64,000 bases of DNA, taken from contig NZ_JAGIYQ010000001.1 of assembly GCF_017814275.1 (NCBI RefSeq), forward strand, positions 500,825 to 564,824, written 5' to 3'. The notes under the pieces are model-generated. The model saw only the letters and a program-made list of their open reading frames with translations, searched no databases and was not told where the DNA came from. Shown here piece by piece: positions 49,690 through 57,476 of this stretch. The position numbers were made by a program, and so were the translations under genes. How positions within the stretch are numbered: the stretch's first letter is position 1; each line of letters starts with the position of its first letter. This DNA comes from Gottfriedia endophytica. Lineage in GTDB: Bacteria; Bacillota; Bacilli; Bacillales; Bacillaceae_G.

Positions 49690-50331
49690 ATGGGAAGCGG
49701 ATCTAAAGCAATAGTAGGTTCTGTGATAGTATCTGTAGGAACAATAACAGCTGCAATTGGTGCTACGCCGTCTAACTATATAAAAAGTAACGTCCGTGAT
49801 GACTTAACTCTGTTGGGAAACGTTTTACAGGCTGAAGGAAATGCTATTGATGCGGGGGCAAAAGGGACTGTCATTAGATCAGTTGGAAAGGAAATTACAG
49901 CAAGTGGGAATCTTACTGTCATTACCGGACTGGTTTTTGACATCAGAAAAGAAGCATCCTATAAATTATTCATTGCAGGGAACTTGATTCAAGCTTTAGG
50001 TTTAGCGGTTAATACTGGAGATGCAATTGATCTCCCTCCCTTCCCAGGCCAATCCGAAAACATTGTAGGAAGCATAACACAATTTATAGGAAACTCATTA
50101 CAGGCAATAGGATGGTCAGAGGCACTAGAAAATATTAGAAAAGATGAAATTGATAATAAAAATAAACAAAAAAAGATTGGATATTATTATGAGGACTATT
50201 TTTTAAAAAATAATGGACAATCCGAATCATTGGTAGCAACAGGTAGTTGGATCCAAGCAATTGGTTCTGTCATTTCAGTGATTGGAGCAATAAAAGAATT
50301 AACCCAGGACAATAAAGTGGAAAGAAAGTAG
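49690..50331 (+). CDS. Glycine-rich repetitive protein, DUF6944-like
   Basis: 213 residues with about ten degenerate repeats of 17-20 residues built on G-x-x-x-Q-A-x-G: LLGNVLQAEGNAIDAG, SVGKEITASGNLTVITG, IAGNLIQALGLAVNTG, IVGSITQFIGNSLQAIG, ATGSWIQAIGSVISVIG. I recall such proteins in the Bacillus cereus group under DUF6944; function unknown. No signal peptide; the repeats are amphipathic or hydrophobic enough to associate with membranes. ATG at 49690 chosen over upstream TTG and GTG. First gene of the accessory island. Confidence 0.7.
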   Translation: MGSGSKAIVGSVIVSVGTITAAIGATPSNYIKSNVRDDLTLLGNVLQAEGNAIDAGAKGTVIRSVGKEITASGNLTVITGLVFDIRKEASYKLFIAGNLIQALGLAVNTGDAIDLPPFPGQSENIVGSITQFIGNSLQAIGWSEALENIRKDEIDNKNKQKKIGYYYEDYFLKNNGQSESLVATGSWIQAIGSVISVIGAIKELTQDNKVERK

Positions 50332-50475
50332 TACTTACGCTTCTAAATTTACCTAAACCTCCAAATCATCTAAAGATCATAGGTATCATTTGAACTTAAA
50401 AAATATTTACAACTATCCTGAAAATATAAATAGATAGTTGTACAAGGAAATTAGATTACTCCACTTCATTATCAA

Positions 50476-50688
50476 TTAAAAAACCAAAAAATTCTTCGTG
50501 TAGTGCATCCTCATGTTGTAGGGATTCCTTATATAAATAAAAATCCAAATACTAATCCTTGCCACATTTCCAATGGCTCTATTTGTAGCCGAATCTGTTC
50601 CCATTCCTCCTATAAATAGAGCCATTGGAATAGCAAGTATATTGATTACAATGCTAAAAAATAATAAAAATTTGCCAAATAATAACAT
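50476..50688 (-). CDS. Small membrane protein, 70 residues
   Basis: Two hydrophobic stretches: FLLFFSIVINILAIPMALFIG and, after TNRAIGN, ARISIWIFIYI. The last 15 residues (NPYNMRMHYTKNFLVF) look unrelated to a membrane protein tail, so the C-terminus may be frameshifted. Ribosome site AAGGTAGG is distant. Family not recognised; moderate doubt that it is intact. Confidence 0.45.
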   Translation of the reverse strand: MLLFGKFLLFFSIVINILAIPMALFIGGMGTDSATNRAIGNVARISIWIFIYIRNPYNMRMHYTKNFLVF

Positions 50689-50763
50689 TCACAATAAACC
50701 TACCTTCTGAATATATTCAACTATTGCAAATGAGCTTAGTATTAATCAGATTATATTATTTCT

Positions 50764-50853
50764 AATTCAACTAAACTGCCATTTACTTCAATAAAAATAG
50801 AGCCACAACTGTGACTCATGATTTTCAACTAAAGCATGCGTTTAGTTGAATTA
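50764..50853 (-). repeat. Family B element, copy 2
   Basis: Distal motif TTCAACTAAACTGCCATTTA (50766-50785) then TTCAATAAAA, hairpin GAGCCACA-ACT-GTGACTC, then the palindrome with core CTAAAGCATGCGTTTAG. The palindrome ends 6 bp past the stop of the next minus-strand gene, so read in that gene's direction the order is gene, palindrome, hairpin, distal motif. Confidence 0.8.
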
Positions 50854-50858
50854 GATGT

Positions 50859-51008
50859 TTACTTATTTTTTTCTTTCAATCCGCTTATTTCATTTTCAAG
50901 CGATTTAACTGCCAGATATAAACGCATCGTCTCTCTATCAAGTTCAGATTGTTTTTTACGAAAATATATAAAGAAAATGATAAGTACAATCCAATATAAT
51001 AAGTTCAT
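50859..51008 (-). CDS. Small membrane-anchored coiled-coil protein, 49 residues
   Basis: MNLLYWIVLIIFFIYF forms a single N-terminal membrane helix; the rest (RKKQSELDRETMRLYLAVKS...) is charged and has heptad character. Ends TAA. The ribosome site is weak (GGTGAATTAAATG). Clean frame and immediate downstream family B palindrome support it as real. Function unknown. Confidence 0.6.
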   Translation of the reverse strand: MNLLYWIVLIIFFIYFRKKQSELDRETMRLYLAVKSLENEISGLKEKNK

Positions 51009-51060
51009 TTAATTCACCAATCCTTCCAATATTAGAGTCTTAACCTTTAGTATAACAATA

Positions 51061-51146
51061 GAACTATCTGCCCTTTAGCACAATAAAAAAAAATCGACTA
51101 TATAGTCGTTCATGTTGTTAAGCTATCGTATGCGTTAGTTTAATTG
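51061..51146 (-). repeat. Family B element, copy 3
   Basis: Distal motif GAACTATCTGCCCTTTAGCA, an A-run, the hairpin ATCGACTATATAGTCGTT, and a palindrome with core CTATCGTATGCGTTAG. Right end lies 19 bp past the stop of a minus-strand remnant. Confidence 0.75.
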
Positions 51147-51164
51147 AAACTTAGCTCATTTTGA

Positions 51165-51299
51165 TTAATTAAATATAAATTCAGAAATAAATTCAGGAAG
51201 GTCTTCATGTTCCTCATTGTATTCTAAAAGGCATTCTTTGAGTGTGGGGTGTTGAGAAAGTATCTTGCTGAAAAGATCGAGACTTATCTTTTTATTCAG
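51165..51299 (-). pseudogene. 3' remnant of a minus-strand gene
   Basis: About 44 codons open from a TAG at the upstream end: LNKKISLDLFSKILSQHPTL, then KECLLEYNEEHEDLPEFISEF and stop. No start or ribosome site. It overlaps the start of a plus-strand frame. Its stop followed by a family B palindrome fits the pattern of the island, so I read it as the tail of a lost gene. Confidence 0.4.
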
Positions 51300-51500
51300 C
51301 TACCTAAGCCAAGTAAGTATCCAAATGTTTTAAAAATATCTGCTAGAGATTACTGTTGTATCCAAAATAACGGCTGGTCTATTGATTGTGCTACTGAAAT
51401 TTTTAGTGAGGAATGGATATCTGATGACGAGTTTTTTGTCACCGAATCTGAAATTTATGGGAATAATAAACTCTATCATCAATTGAAAAAAGAACTTTGA
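51249..51500 (+). CDS. Hypothetical protein, possibly N-truncated
   Basis: 83 codons from a GTG without ribosome site; the frame is open for seven codons further up. The sequence looks like a real globular domain tail (LKISARDYCCIQNNGWSIDC then EEWISDDEFFVTESEIYG), of the kind seen in small immunity-like proteins, but I cannot name a family. It is not followed by a family B palindrome; a simple terminator follows. It may be a truncated gene. Confidence 0.45.
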   Translation: MLRKYLAEKIETYLFIQLPKPSKYPNVLKISARDYCCIQNNGWSIDCATEIFSEEWISDDEFFVTESEIYGNNKLYHQLKKEL

Positions 51501-51506
51501 ATAAGA

Positions 51507-51540
51507 AAAACATAGGGAGATTTTAGTCTTCCTATGTTTT
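51507..51540. terminator. Bidirectional terminator
   Basis: Perfect 10-bp stem AAAACATAGG / CCTATGTTTT between convergent frames. Confidence 0.75.
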
Positions 51541-51548
51541 CATTCATA

Positions 51549-51698
51549 TTATTTATCTGTTTGTTTTTGCTTCTTTTTCAAATACTCCGCACGCATTTTT
51601 TCAAGTTGCTGCTTTTTATCAAATTTGGCAGGCGTCTGTTTTTCATGAAACTTTGTCACAGCTACCTGACCTTTGGTATCCAATTGATATTTTCCCAC
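51549..51698 (-). CDS. Small basic protein, 49 residues
   Basis: GTG start behind GTAGGTGAACAAA. MGKYQLDTKGQVAVTKFHEK followed by a Lys/Gln-rich helix (KKQQLEKMRAEYLKKKQ). Highly charged, no membrane segment. Such small basic proteins are frequent in Bacillus; family not recognised. Terminator directly downstream. Confidence 0.6.
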   Translation of the reverse strand: MGKYQLDTKGQVAVTKFHEKQTPAKFDKKQQLEKMRAEYLKKKQKQTDK

Positions 51699-51845
51699 TT
51701 TGTTCACCTACTTTTCTTGTCTTTAAAGAGAATCTATTCAACAAATATAATATACCTTATTTACTAAAGTAAACCTTATTACTTTAGTAGTGTACTGCTA
51801 ACCTTGCATATATCAGTAAAAACATTAAAAACTTAGTAAAATAAA

Positions 51846-52153
51846 TCATCGCCAAATGGTATTCATTTCATTGCTATAATCAAAATAAAATGCCTTGACA
51901 CTCTGCATAAGCCTCAATAATTCTATTTCTTGTTTGTTCAGCTCTCTTCTAAAGGGCCAATTGTTCGGTAAATAAGGTTTTAAATATTAAAACAATCTAA
52001 GTCTACTCCATCTTTTAAATGGTTCTTAATGCTAATAACTATTACGTTCTCGATGATTTCAAATTTAGGTTTCTGAGGGGAAATATTGTTTATTTTGCAT
52101 AGTCTTTTTACTACTTGTTTTAAAAAATCTACATCCCCAATATTTTTCTCCAA
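51846..52153 (-). pseudogene. Decayed paralogue of the gene at 56.0 kb
   Basis: Starts at TTG after AAGGGGTGATTTT and reads EKNIGDVDFLKQVVKRLCKI..., almost identical for about 65 codons to the plus-strand gene at 56013. TTA is changed to TAA after CFNI, and a shift is then needed to reach the tail RELNKQEIELLRLMQSVKAF...NTIWR and stop. So nonsense mutation plus frameshift. The tail shows what the intact family C-terminus was. Confidence 0.7.
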
Positions 52154-52221
52154 AAAATCACCCCTTGATATTAACTTTTCTACTTATATCTATCTTAATC
52201 CAAATATTACCGCTATTTGTT

Positions 52222-52247
52222 ATTCAACTATCACATACGTTAGTTTC
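52222..52247 (-). repeat. Family B palindrome, copy 4
   Basis: ATTCAACTATCACATACGTT and AGTTTCAT: a mutated palindrome 7 bp past the stop of the Imm50-like gene. Hairpin and distal motif are not recognisable. Confidence 0.6.
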
Positions 52248-52254
52248 ATAAGAG

Positions 52255-52647
52255 TTAGTCGATATTTAAGGAATTTATGTAACCCTCAACTTTTTGAAAA
52301 TAGCCATATTCAGCTTTTATACTTGCATTAACCGTTCCTGTGATATTGATAATAAAACTATTTTCAACATACTTTATATCAAGATCACAATTCACCATCG
52401 TTTTCATAGATTTTATTTCTAATTCAATTATTTCATAAAAATCTATCTCAACCCAAACTGTGTTATTTCCCAAATCAACCCACTTTTGAGGAGGATTTTC
52501 AGCGTAAGATGGCATATCGAAACATAATGTTACCTTACGTCCTCCATCAGCAATATTGATTTTTTCTATTTTTATATTTTTTAATTCAGGAACTTCATTA
52601 TATAAATTAGTAAGAAATAAATTATTTTCCAAATTTAAATACCACAA
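52255..52647 (-). CDS. Imm50-like immunity protein
   Basis: 130 residues starting at TTG, nine bases after GGGGG. Pattern of the Imm50 group: short N-terminal part, then a run of beta strands (KIEKINIADGGRKVTLCFDM; NNTVWVEIDFYEIIELEIKS; SFIINITGTVNASIKAE). Imm50 proteins are predicted to neutralise polymorphic toxins; no cognate toxin is present here. Family call is by pattern recall and is moderate. Followed by a family B palindrome. Confidence 0.55.
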   Translation of the reverse strand: MWYLNLENNLFLTNLYNEVPELKNIKIEKINIADGGRKVTLCFDMPSYAENPPQKWVDLGNNTVWVEIDFYEIIELEIKSMKTMVNCDLDIKYVENSFIINITGTVNASIKAEYGYFQKVEGYINSLNID

Positions 52648-52701
52648 TTTTTTATTCCCCCATTTTAATTACCTATTTATACTCTATAGTAACATTTCTT
52701 G

Positions 52702-52789
52702 TAAAACCAAACTGGCAGGTTGTTCAATAAAAAAAGTCGCATTTGCGACTCGTGTTCATGTTCAACTAAAGCATGCGTTAGTTGAATTA
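52702..52789 (-). repeat. Family B element, copy 5
   Basis: Distal motif CCAAACTGGCAGGTTGTTCA, A-run, perfect hairpin AGTCGCATTTGCGACT, and palindrome with core CTAAAGCATGCGTTAG, ending 10 bp past the stop of the decayed gene to its right. Confidence 0.8.
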
Positions 52790-52798
52790 TATGTAAAA

Positions 52799-53139
52799 TT
52801 ATTCAAAGTCTTCAAACCAAGACGTGAAAAATCGAACTTTATCATCGAAAAAAATTGTAGTACTATCACTACTATTCGAATGAGCAGAAATTCTTCCTTT
52901 ATCCCAATATCATTTATTCGAAATCTTATAGAGTATATTCTCCGCTTTCGTAATATCAATAGTACTTGAGGTTTCTAAATCACATGTAATTCTAAACCAA
53001 CCATCAATTTTCCAATAAGGTTCGTTTGAGAGTGTTTCATAGGAAGTAATAAATTTGTCAATTGATGGGATTAAGTCTTCAATATTGCTAAAGCCTCTTC
53101 TTCTTTTTTACATTCTACGAATAAGCTAAGTTGGAACAT
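52799..53139 (-). pseudogene. Decayed immunity-like gene
   Basis: ATG behind GGGGGGTACT. MFQLSLFVECKKEEEALAIL then a one-base shift to EDLIPSIDKFITSYETLSNE, then ...AENILYKISNK, an in-frame TGA, and YWDKGRISAHSN...WFEDFE to TAA. One frameshift and one nonsense codon in about 113 codons. Pattern (Met-x-x-L-S-L-F-V-E-C start, strand-rich) suggests a small immunity protein, family not named. Confidence 0.65.
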
Positions 53140-53209
53140 AGTACCCCCCGAACCCAAATTTGTAAGTGTGAAATTTTTCCGTTTGGTGTAACCGTTGCCC
53201 ATCATGATC

Positions 53210-53362
53210 TTTAACTAAAGCATGCGTTAGTTACATAAGAAATCTTAAGGTCGGTTTCCAAATTTGGAAGTCGGCTTTTTTGATTTTTTATAATAAACAG
53301 TATCATAATTTTACAGTTTTGAGTGAGTTCTTATTCAACATAAGGGCAGTTTAGCTCAATTA
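53210..53362 (+). repeat. Family B element, copy 6 (expanded)
   Basis: Palindrome with core CTAAAGCATGCGTTAG (53210-53236) and, about 95 bp further, a distal motif TTCAACATAAGGGCAGTTTA-like (53334-53355). The centre is longer than in other copies and contains a T-rich stretch after TTTGGAAGTCGGC. Confidence 0.6.
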
Positions 53363-53436
53363 TAATTTTTTGAAGGATTTATAAAGATAGATAAAGAATA
53401 ATAAATAGTTTAATAAATATAAGGCAGTTGCTATTA

Positions 53437-53912
53437 ATGAATAACCAAATAATTAAAGCGACTAAGGAAGATTTAGAAACACTAACAAACTTATTTCAAT
53501 TCTATATTTATGACTTTTCAGAGTTTATTGATGCACACGTTGAAGAAAATGGGAGGTTTAGTGATTACCCTTTAAACAATTATTGAACAGAAGATAATTA
53601 ATTCCGTTATTTAGTTAGGCTCAACGGAAAATACGTTGGCTTTGTCTTAGTTAGATGAATAAAAACAGATATAAAATCATACTTATCAATTGCAGAATTT
53701 TTTATTATGAAAAAGTATCGCAGAGCAGGTATAGGCACATTAGTAGCTAAAGATATACTTCGGTTACATAGAGGAAATTGGGAGGTATTCCAAATAAAAA
53801 AAATGAACCATCATAATTATTTTGGAGAAACGTAATAGAAGAATACACAGGTGGACATTTTACCGAAAGATTAGAGGAAGGAAAGAAATTAACACAAGAG
53901 TTTATCAGTTAA
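53437..53912 (+). pseudogene. Decayed GNAT acetyltransferase gene
   Basis: MNNQIIKATKEDLETLTNLF at the start and the acetyl-CoA loop KKYRRAGIGTLVAKDI identify a GNAT N-acetyltransferase. Three in-frame stops (TGA after PLNNY, TAA after TEDN, TGA after VLVR) and a frameshift before FWRNVIEEYTGGHFTERL. Two of the stops sit where Trp is plausible. The final TAA overlaps a family B palindrome. Confidence 0.85.
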
Positions 53913-53930
53913 CTAACGCATGCGTTAGTA
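53905..53930 (+). repeat. Family B palindrome, copy 7
   Basis: TTAACTAACGCATGCGTTAG: intact core. Directly to its right, with no hairpin or distal motif, begins an amidase gene fragment, so the rest of the element appears to have been lost at this junction. Confidence 0.8.
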
Positions 53931-54208
53931 CACTCTCAGGATACAGCTGGTCCAATCGCCAGAACAGTTACAGACGCAGCGATATTATTAGAAGCTCTAG
54001 CCAGTGTAGATAAAGAAGATCCTGCAACTCACAAAAGTAAAAGAAGATTACAACAAGATTATTTGAATTTTTTAGATTCGAATGGCTTGAAAGGTGCTAA
54101 ATTAGGTGGTTTTAATAATGCTACTAAAGATTTTTAGGTGTCAGAAGAATATAGCGAAGATTTATTTAGAAACGTAATTCAAACTCTTAAAAATGAAGGA
54201 GCACGGGT
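53931..54208 (+). pseudogene. Amidase (GatA-like) gene fragment
   Basis: HSQDTAGPIARTVTDAAILL is the signature region of amidase-signature enzymes; it continues LKGAKLGGFNNATKDF, TAG, then VSEEYSEDLFRNVIQTLKNE. About 90 codons of an enzyme of roughly 480, lacking both ends. Its left edge coincides with a family B palindrome and its right edge is fused to the start of the MFS gene, whose ribosome site it supplies. Confidence 0.75.
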
Positions 54209-54210
54209 TT

Positions 54211-55683
54211 ATGAACAATGTACAAGAATTTTCAATGAAAAAAGCATTATTACAACTGACAGCCGTGATAGCGGGTATGTTTATGGTTATTTTGGACAGT
54301 ACGGTTGTAAATGTTGCGATGAATTCATTAACAAAAGACATGCATAGTACGATTACAACTATGTCGTGGACTATTACTGGTTACACACTTGCCGTAGCTG
54401 CGGTAATTCCTTTAGCAGGTTGGCTGATGGATCATTTTGGGGCGAAGCAAGTTTTCATCATAACCATCGTTTTATTTACATTAGGGTCTCTTCTTTGTTC
54501 TTTTGCGGCCACACCTAATCAATTGATTTTATATCGTGTCATACAGGGTTTAGGTGGTGGAATGGTTGCACCAATTGGAATGGCAATGGTTTTCCGCATT
54601 GCACCACCAAATAAAATGGGAGCGTTAATGGGGATGCTTGGTATTCCTATGCTACTTGGACCAGCGCTTGGACCTTTAGTTGCTGGATACTTTGTTGAAT
54701 ATCAAACTTGGCACTGGATTTTCTTAATTAATGTTCCGGTAGGTATACTTGGTGTTTTATTAGCCTTTAAATTCCTTCCAAAATTTGATACAAAACCTGT
54801 TCCAAAACTAGATATTTTAGGCATAATTTTAGCTCCTATTGCTTTCTCGATGCTAGCCTATGGGGTCAGTGAAAGTTCAAATGGTTGGGATAATAGCAAC
54901 ACGATAATTGGCCTTATTGTAGGCGGTGTTAGCTTGATATTATTCATTATTGTCGAGTTACGTCATCCACATCCAATCATGGAGTTAAAAGTATTTAAGT
55001 CAAAAGGCTTTACGCTCGGTACAATCACAACATGGCTAATGCAAATTGCTCTTTTCGGTATGTTTTTAATTATTCCGTTGTATTTGCAGACAATTAAGCA
55101 CTATACACCACTAGAAACAGGTCTCGTGATCTTCCCGCAAGCAATAGCATCTGGTATCATGATGCCGATTAGTGGCAGACTTTATGACAAATTCGGGGCT
55201 CGTCCTTTAAGTATTGTTGGTCTTGCAATTGTGACTGGTACACTCGTCACACTATCAAACATCAGTGTGGATAGTAGTAAAGTCTTTTTCATCTTATGCC
55301 AAATTTCAATGGGGATTGGTATGGGGACTTCAATGATGGGATTAAACACTCATGTACTACAGTCTGCACCGCGAGAATTAATGAATCGTGTGACGCCACT
55401 TACTTCTGCCGCACAACAAGTAATGGTTTCATTTGCTACGGCAGGGATGGTGAGTTTCTTAACTTCTAGAGCAAAGCATTACATGGGTACAATTAATAAT
55501 CCAGCAGATATACAAGCTAGATTAGAAGCTACAGTAAATTCCTTTGGAGATACGTTCCTACTTGCTGCAGGAATTGCTGTTCTAGGTTGGTTAATTGCAT
55601 GGACATTAAAGAGGCCTAAAATTCAATCGGCAGCTGATGATGAAAATAATCGGGCAAGTGAAGCGATGATGGCTGGTCATTAA
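54211..55683 (+). CDS. MFS drug exporter, DHA2 (EmrB/QacA) family
   Basis: Proton-coupled multidrug exporter with 14 predicted membrane helices in 490 residues. First helix region TAVIAGMFMVILDSTVVNVA with the family motif LDxTVVNVA, motif A-like GWLMDHFGAKQVF, motif C-like GIPMLLGPALGPLVAGYF, and the second-half GRLYDKFGARPLS. ATG at 54211, nine bases after GGAG that lies in the amidase remnant. Unlike most genes of the island it has an intact long frame; hairpin and family B remnant follow about 210 bp later. Confidence 0.9.
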   Translation: MNNVQEFSMKKALLQLTAVIAGMFMVILDSTVVNVAMNSLTKDMHSTITTMSWTITGYTLAVAAVIPLAGWLMDHFGAKQVFIITIVLFTLGSLLCSFAATPNQLILYRVIQGLGGGMVAPIGMAMVFRIAPPNKMGALMGMLGIPMLLGPALGPLVAGYFVEYQTWHWIFLINVPVGILGVLLAFKFLPKFDTKPVPKLDILGIILAPIAFSMLAYGVSESSNGWDNSNTIIGLIVGGVSLILFIIVELRHPHPIMELKVFKSKGFTLGTITTWLMQIALFGMFLIIPLYLQTIKHYTPLETGLVIFPQAIASGIMMPISGRLYDKFGARPLSIVGLAIVTGTLVTLSNISVDSSKVFFILCQISMGIGMGTSMMGLNTHVLQSAPRELMNRVTPLTSAAQQVMVSFATAGMVSFLTSRAKHYMGTINNPADIQARLEATVNSFGDTFLLAAGIAVLGWLIAWTLKRPKIQSAADDENNRASEAMMAGH

Positions 55684-55871
55684 TTGTTTTACTTTATCAA
55701 TTTTTTACAGGAATAGGCAAGGTTAAATTTACTCGTAAAAAAATGTTTTTAAAGACTAATGAATCAGAAGAAAAAATACCAATGCCAATCTTTAATAAAA
55801 TGATATTAATTTTGATTTTAATTTTAAAAAAATTATATAAAGGATAAGAATTATTACTTACTTATGTAATT
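55684..55871. other. Short gene-free stretch after MFS gene
   Basis: About 190 bp, AT-rich. An open run of some 45 codons (GKVKFTRKKMFLKTNESEEK... to TAA at about 55847) has no ribosome site and may be the tail of a lost gene; I do not annotate it as coding. Confidence 0.4.
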
Positions 55872-55955
55872 AACATTTGCTTTAGTTTAACAAGAAATAG
55901 GGGCTGATGATCATGCAGCTCCTATTTAACTATTTGGCAGGATAGTTGAATAAGG
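55872..55955 (+). repeat. Family B element, copy 8 (palindrome eroded)
   Basis: Remnant GCTTTAGTTTAAC of the palindrome, hairpin AAATAGGGGCTG / GCAGCTCCTATTT (55896-55927), and a good distal motif TTGGCAGGATAGTTGAATAAG (55935-55955). On the plus strand it could terminate MFS transcription. Confidence 0.65.
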
Positions 55956-56012
55956 GAATATTTGGATTAAGATAGAATATAAGTGAAAAAGTTAGAAATA
56001 AGGGGTGATTTT

Positions 56013-56249
56013 TTGGAGAAAAATATTGGGGATGCAGATTTTTTTAAACAAGTAGTAAAGAGACTTTGCAAAATTAACAATATTCCCCCGCAGAAATCTA
56101 AATTCGAAATCATCGAGAACGTAATAGTTATTAGCATTAAGAACTATTTAAAAGATGGAGTAGACTTAGATTGTTTTAATATTTTAAACCTTATTTACCG
56201 AATAATTGGACCCTTAGGGGTAAGATTCCATCAACAATTGTACTGCTAG
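56013..56249 (+). CDS. Hypothetical protein, C-terminally shortened
   Basis: TTG start behind AAGGGGTGATTTT; 78 residues, EKNIGDADFFKQVVKRLCKI...LDCFNILNLIYRIIGPLG, then VRFHQQLYC and stop. The first 70 codons match the decayed copy at 51846-52153, whose preserved tail (RELNKQEIELL...) shows that an intact member should be longer. So this copy is probably also truncated after IGPL. Family not recognised; likely an island-specific immunity-like gene. Confidence 0.5.
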   Translation: MEKNIGDADFFKQVVKRLCKINNIPPQKSKFEIIENVIVISIKNYLKDGVDLDCFNILNLIYRIIGPLGVRFHQQLYC

Positions 56250-56262
56250 CCAAATTCGGAAA

Positions 56263-56341
56263 GACTGGCTAGAGTAACTGTATCTTTCAAAAAAGAAGAT
56301 TATGATGCTTTAAATATCGAAATGAAAGAATTTTGCGAATA
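56263..56341 (+). pseudogene. 3' remnant of a small gene
   Basis: Open tail SERLARVTVSFKKEDYDALN followed by IEMKEFCE and TAA, without start. It follows the truncated gene and is out of frame with it; either its displaced tail or that of another gene. Confidence 0.35.
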
Positions 56342-56407
56342 AATGTTCTTAAACAAACAGGTACGTTTCTCATAGAAACTACTCATTTCCCAAAGTCTAT
56401 AAAAATG

Positions 56408-56434
56408 CAGAAAAACCCGAATTGGGTTTTTCTG
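56408..56434. terminator. Bidirectional terminator
   Basis: Perfect 11-bp stem CAGAAAAACCC / GGGTTTTTCTG, loop GAATT, between convergent genes. Confidence 0.85.
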
Positions 56435-56507
56435 TTATTCTTGAGTTATTCAAGATACGAATTTAAAGAGTGTGATAGTTAAATAAACCTTTTTTCTAAA
56501 AGTTAGA

Positions 56508-57011
56508 TTATCTACCTTTAAAAACTTTCATTCCATTATCACCGCTATACGGTGGTCCTCCAGGCACAGTTACGTAACAGATGATTAATTTATACTTTTT
56601 ATTTGATGTTATATTTTGTTTAAATGTTAGTAAAAAAGAATTATTATTACCTTGTATTTTTTTAATCATCACTTTATCGCTTGTAAGTGCATTTTGATCT
56701 GTAACTTTATCATTTTTTCCAAGTGTTGCGATTCCCTTTGGTTTTACATCAGTTAAGCTTTGAATCCAATAATTTGATGCTTTCATTCCCTTATTTAAAT
56801 CAACAGGACGATCATATGTAATTGTCAATTGATTAGGAGAGACTTGTTGTAAGGATGCTAGCATAGGTATCTGTCTTTCTGCTTGATTTGTTTTTACATC
56901 TACATTTGTAAATTGAATTTCATTTGTTTTAGCTCGTACATCACTTAATCCTGGAATTACAAATGACATTAATAAAAGTGAAGAAAAAATAATTATATAA
57001 ATTTTTTTCAT
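56508..57011 (-). CDS. Secreted protein with Ig-like domain, 167 residues
   Basis: Classical signal peptide: MKKIYIIIFSSLLLMSFVIP, then likely cleavage after VRA or nearby (GLSDVRA-KTNE). The mature part is strand-rich and resembles SbsA-type Ig-like domains (SPNQLTITYDRPVDLNKGMK ... NITSNKKYKLIICYV), ending GGPPYSGDNGMKVFKG. Strong GAGGAGG site. Role unknown; exported to the wall or medium. Followed by a shared terminator. Confidence 0.7.
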   Translation of the reverse strand: MKKIYIIIFSSLLLMSFVIPGLSDVRAKTNEIQFTNVDVKTNQAERQIPMLASLQQVSPNQLTITYDRPVDLNKGMKASNYWIQSLTDVKPKGIATLGKNDKVTDQNALTSDKVMIKKIQGNNNSFLLTFKQNITSNKKYKLIICYVTVPGGPPYSGDNGMKVFKGR

Positions 57012-57183
57012 TTAAATTTGCCTCCTCATTTATCTTAAGAACATAAGTATTTTGTGGAATCTTTTAGATAAATATACTTTAAATAACATTTTTAGACAGA
57101 AATTATCGTTTGTAATTAACTATAAAATAACAATTGAAGCGTCCTACACCTAAAATGAAAAAAATTTCTTTAAATCCCTTATT

Positions 57184-57207
57184 GAACTAACGCATGCGAT
57201 AGTTGAA
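57184..57207 (-). repeat. Family B palindrome, copy 9
   Basis: GAACTAACGCATGCGATAG then TTG: intact core with one asymmetry, 4 bp past the stop of the GNAT fragment. No hairpin or distal motif on its left. Confidence 0.75.
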
Positions 57208-57211
57208 GAAG

Positions 57212-57336
57212 TCACTCTAAATATTCATCACTTAGAATTGGATTTAAATACCTTGCCATACCTATTTTCAGCCTTTTTAATCCTAGTTTTCGGTAAAAAT
57301 CTTCGTTCCCTGTCGTTCCGTTTTGAAATAGAAAAA
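57212..57336 (-). pseudogene. GNAT acetyltransferase 3' fragment
   Basis: Reads QNGTTGNEDFYRKLGLKRLK then IGMARYLNPILSDEYLE and TGA, the C-terminal part of a GNAT acetyltransferase (FYxKLGF motif). An upstream stop and lack of any start show that the N-terminal two-thirds are gone. Followed at 4 bp by a family B palindrome. Confidence 0.7.
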
Positions 57337-57412
57337 TTTAAAAAGCAATTTAAAAACACACCTAAATCGCAAGGTTTTAGGGTGTTAATTAAGACACTAA
57401 ATAAACATTTTT

Positions 57413-57437
57413 AAAGCACCTTAAAAAAGGTGCTTTA
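57413..57437 (-). terminator. Terminator of lipoprotein gene
   Basis: AAAGCACCTT and AAGGTGCTTT with a 4-base loop; T-rich on both sides, 40 bp past the stop. Confidence 0.75.
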
Positions 57438-57476
57438 ATTTTGTTCAGAAGATTAACATTTTTTTATCAAAGATAT

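Noticed and set aside
51534..51767. Plus-strand hydrophobic frame of 77 codons
   Set aside because: Antisense to a small gene with a good start; hydrophobicity comes from reading Lys-rich sequence backwards.
52556..52969. Plus-strand frames opposite the Imm50-like gene and the decayed gene
   Set aside because: They are antisense to better-supported genes, lack ribosome sites and have low-complexity Phe/Ile/Ser-rich composition.
53437..53912. TGA read as tryptophan (alternative code) in the GNAT frame
   Set aside because: The same gene also has TAA and a frameshift, and all core genes end normally with TGA in places. Simple decay explains it.
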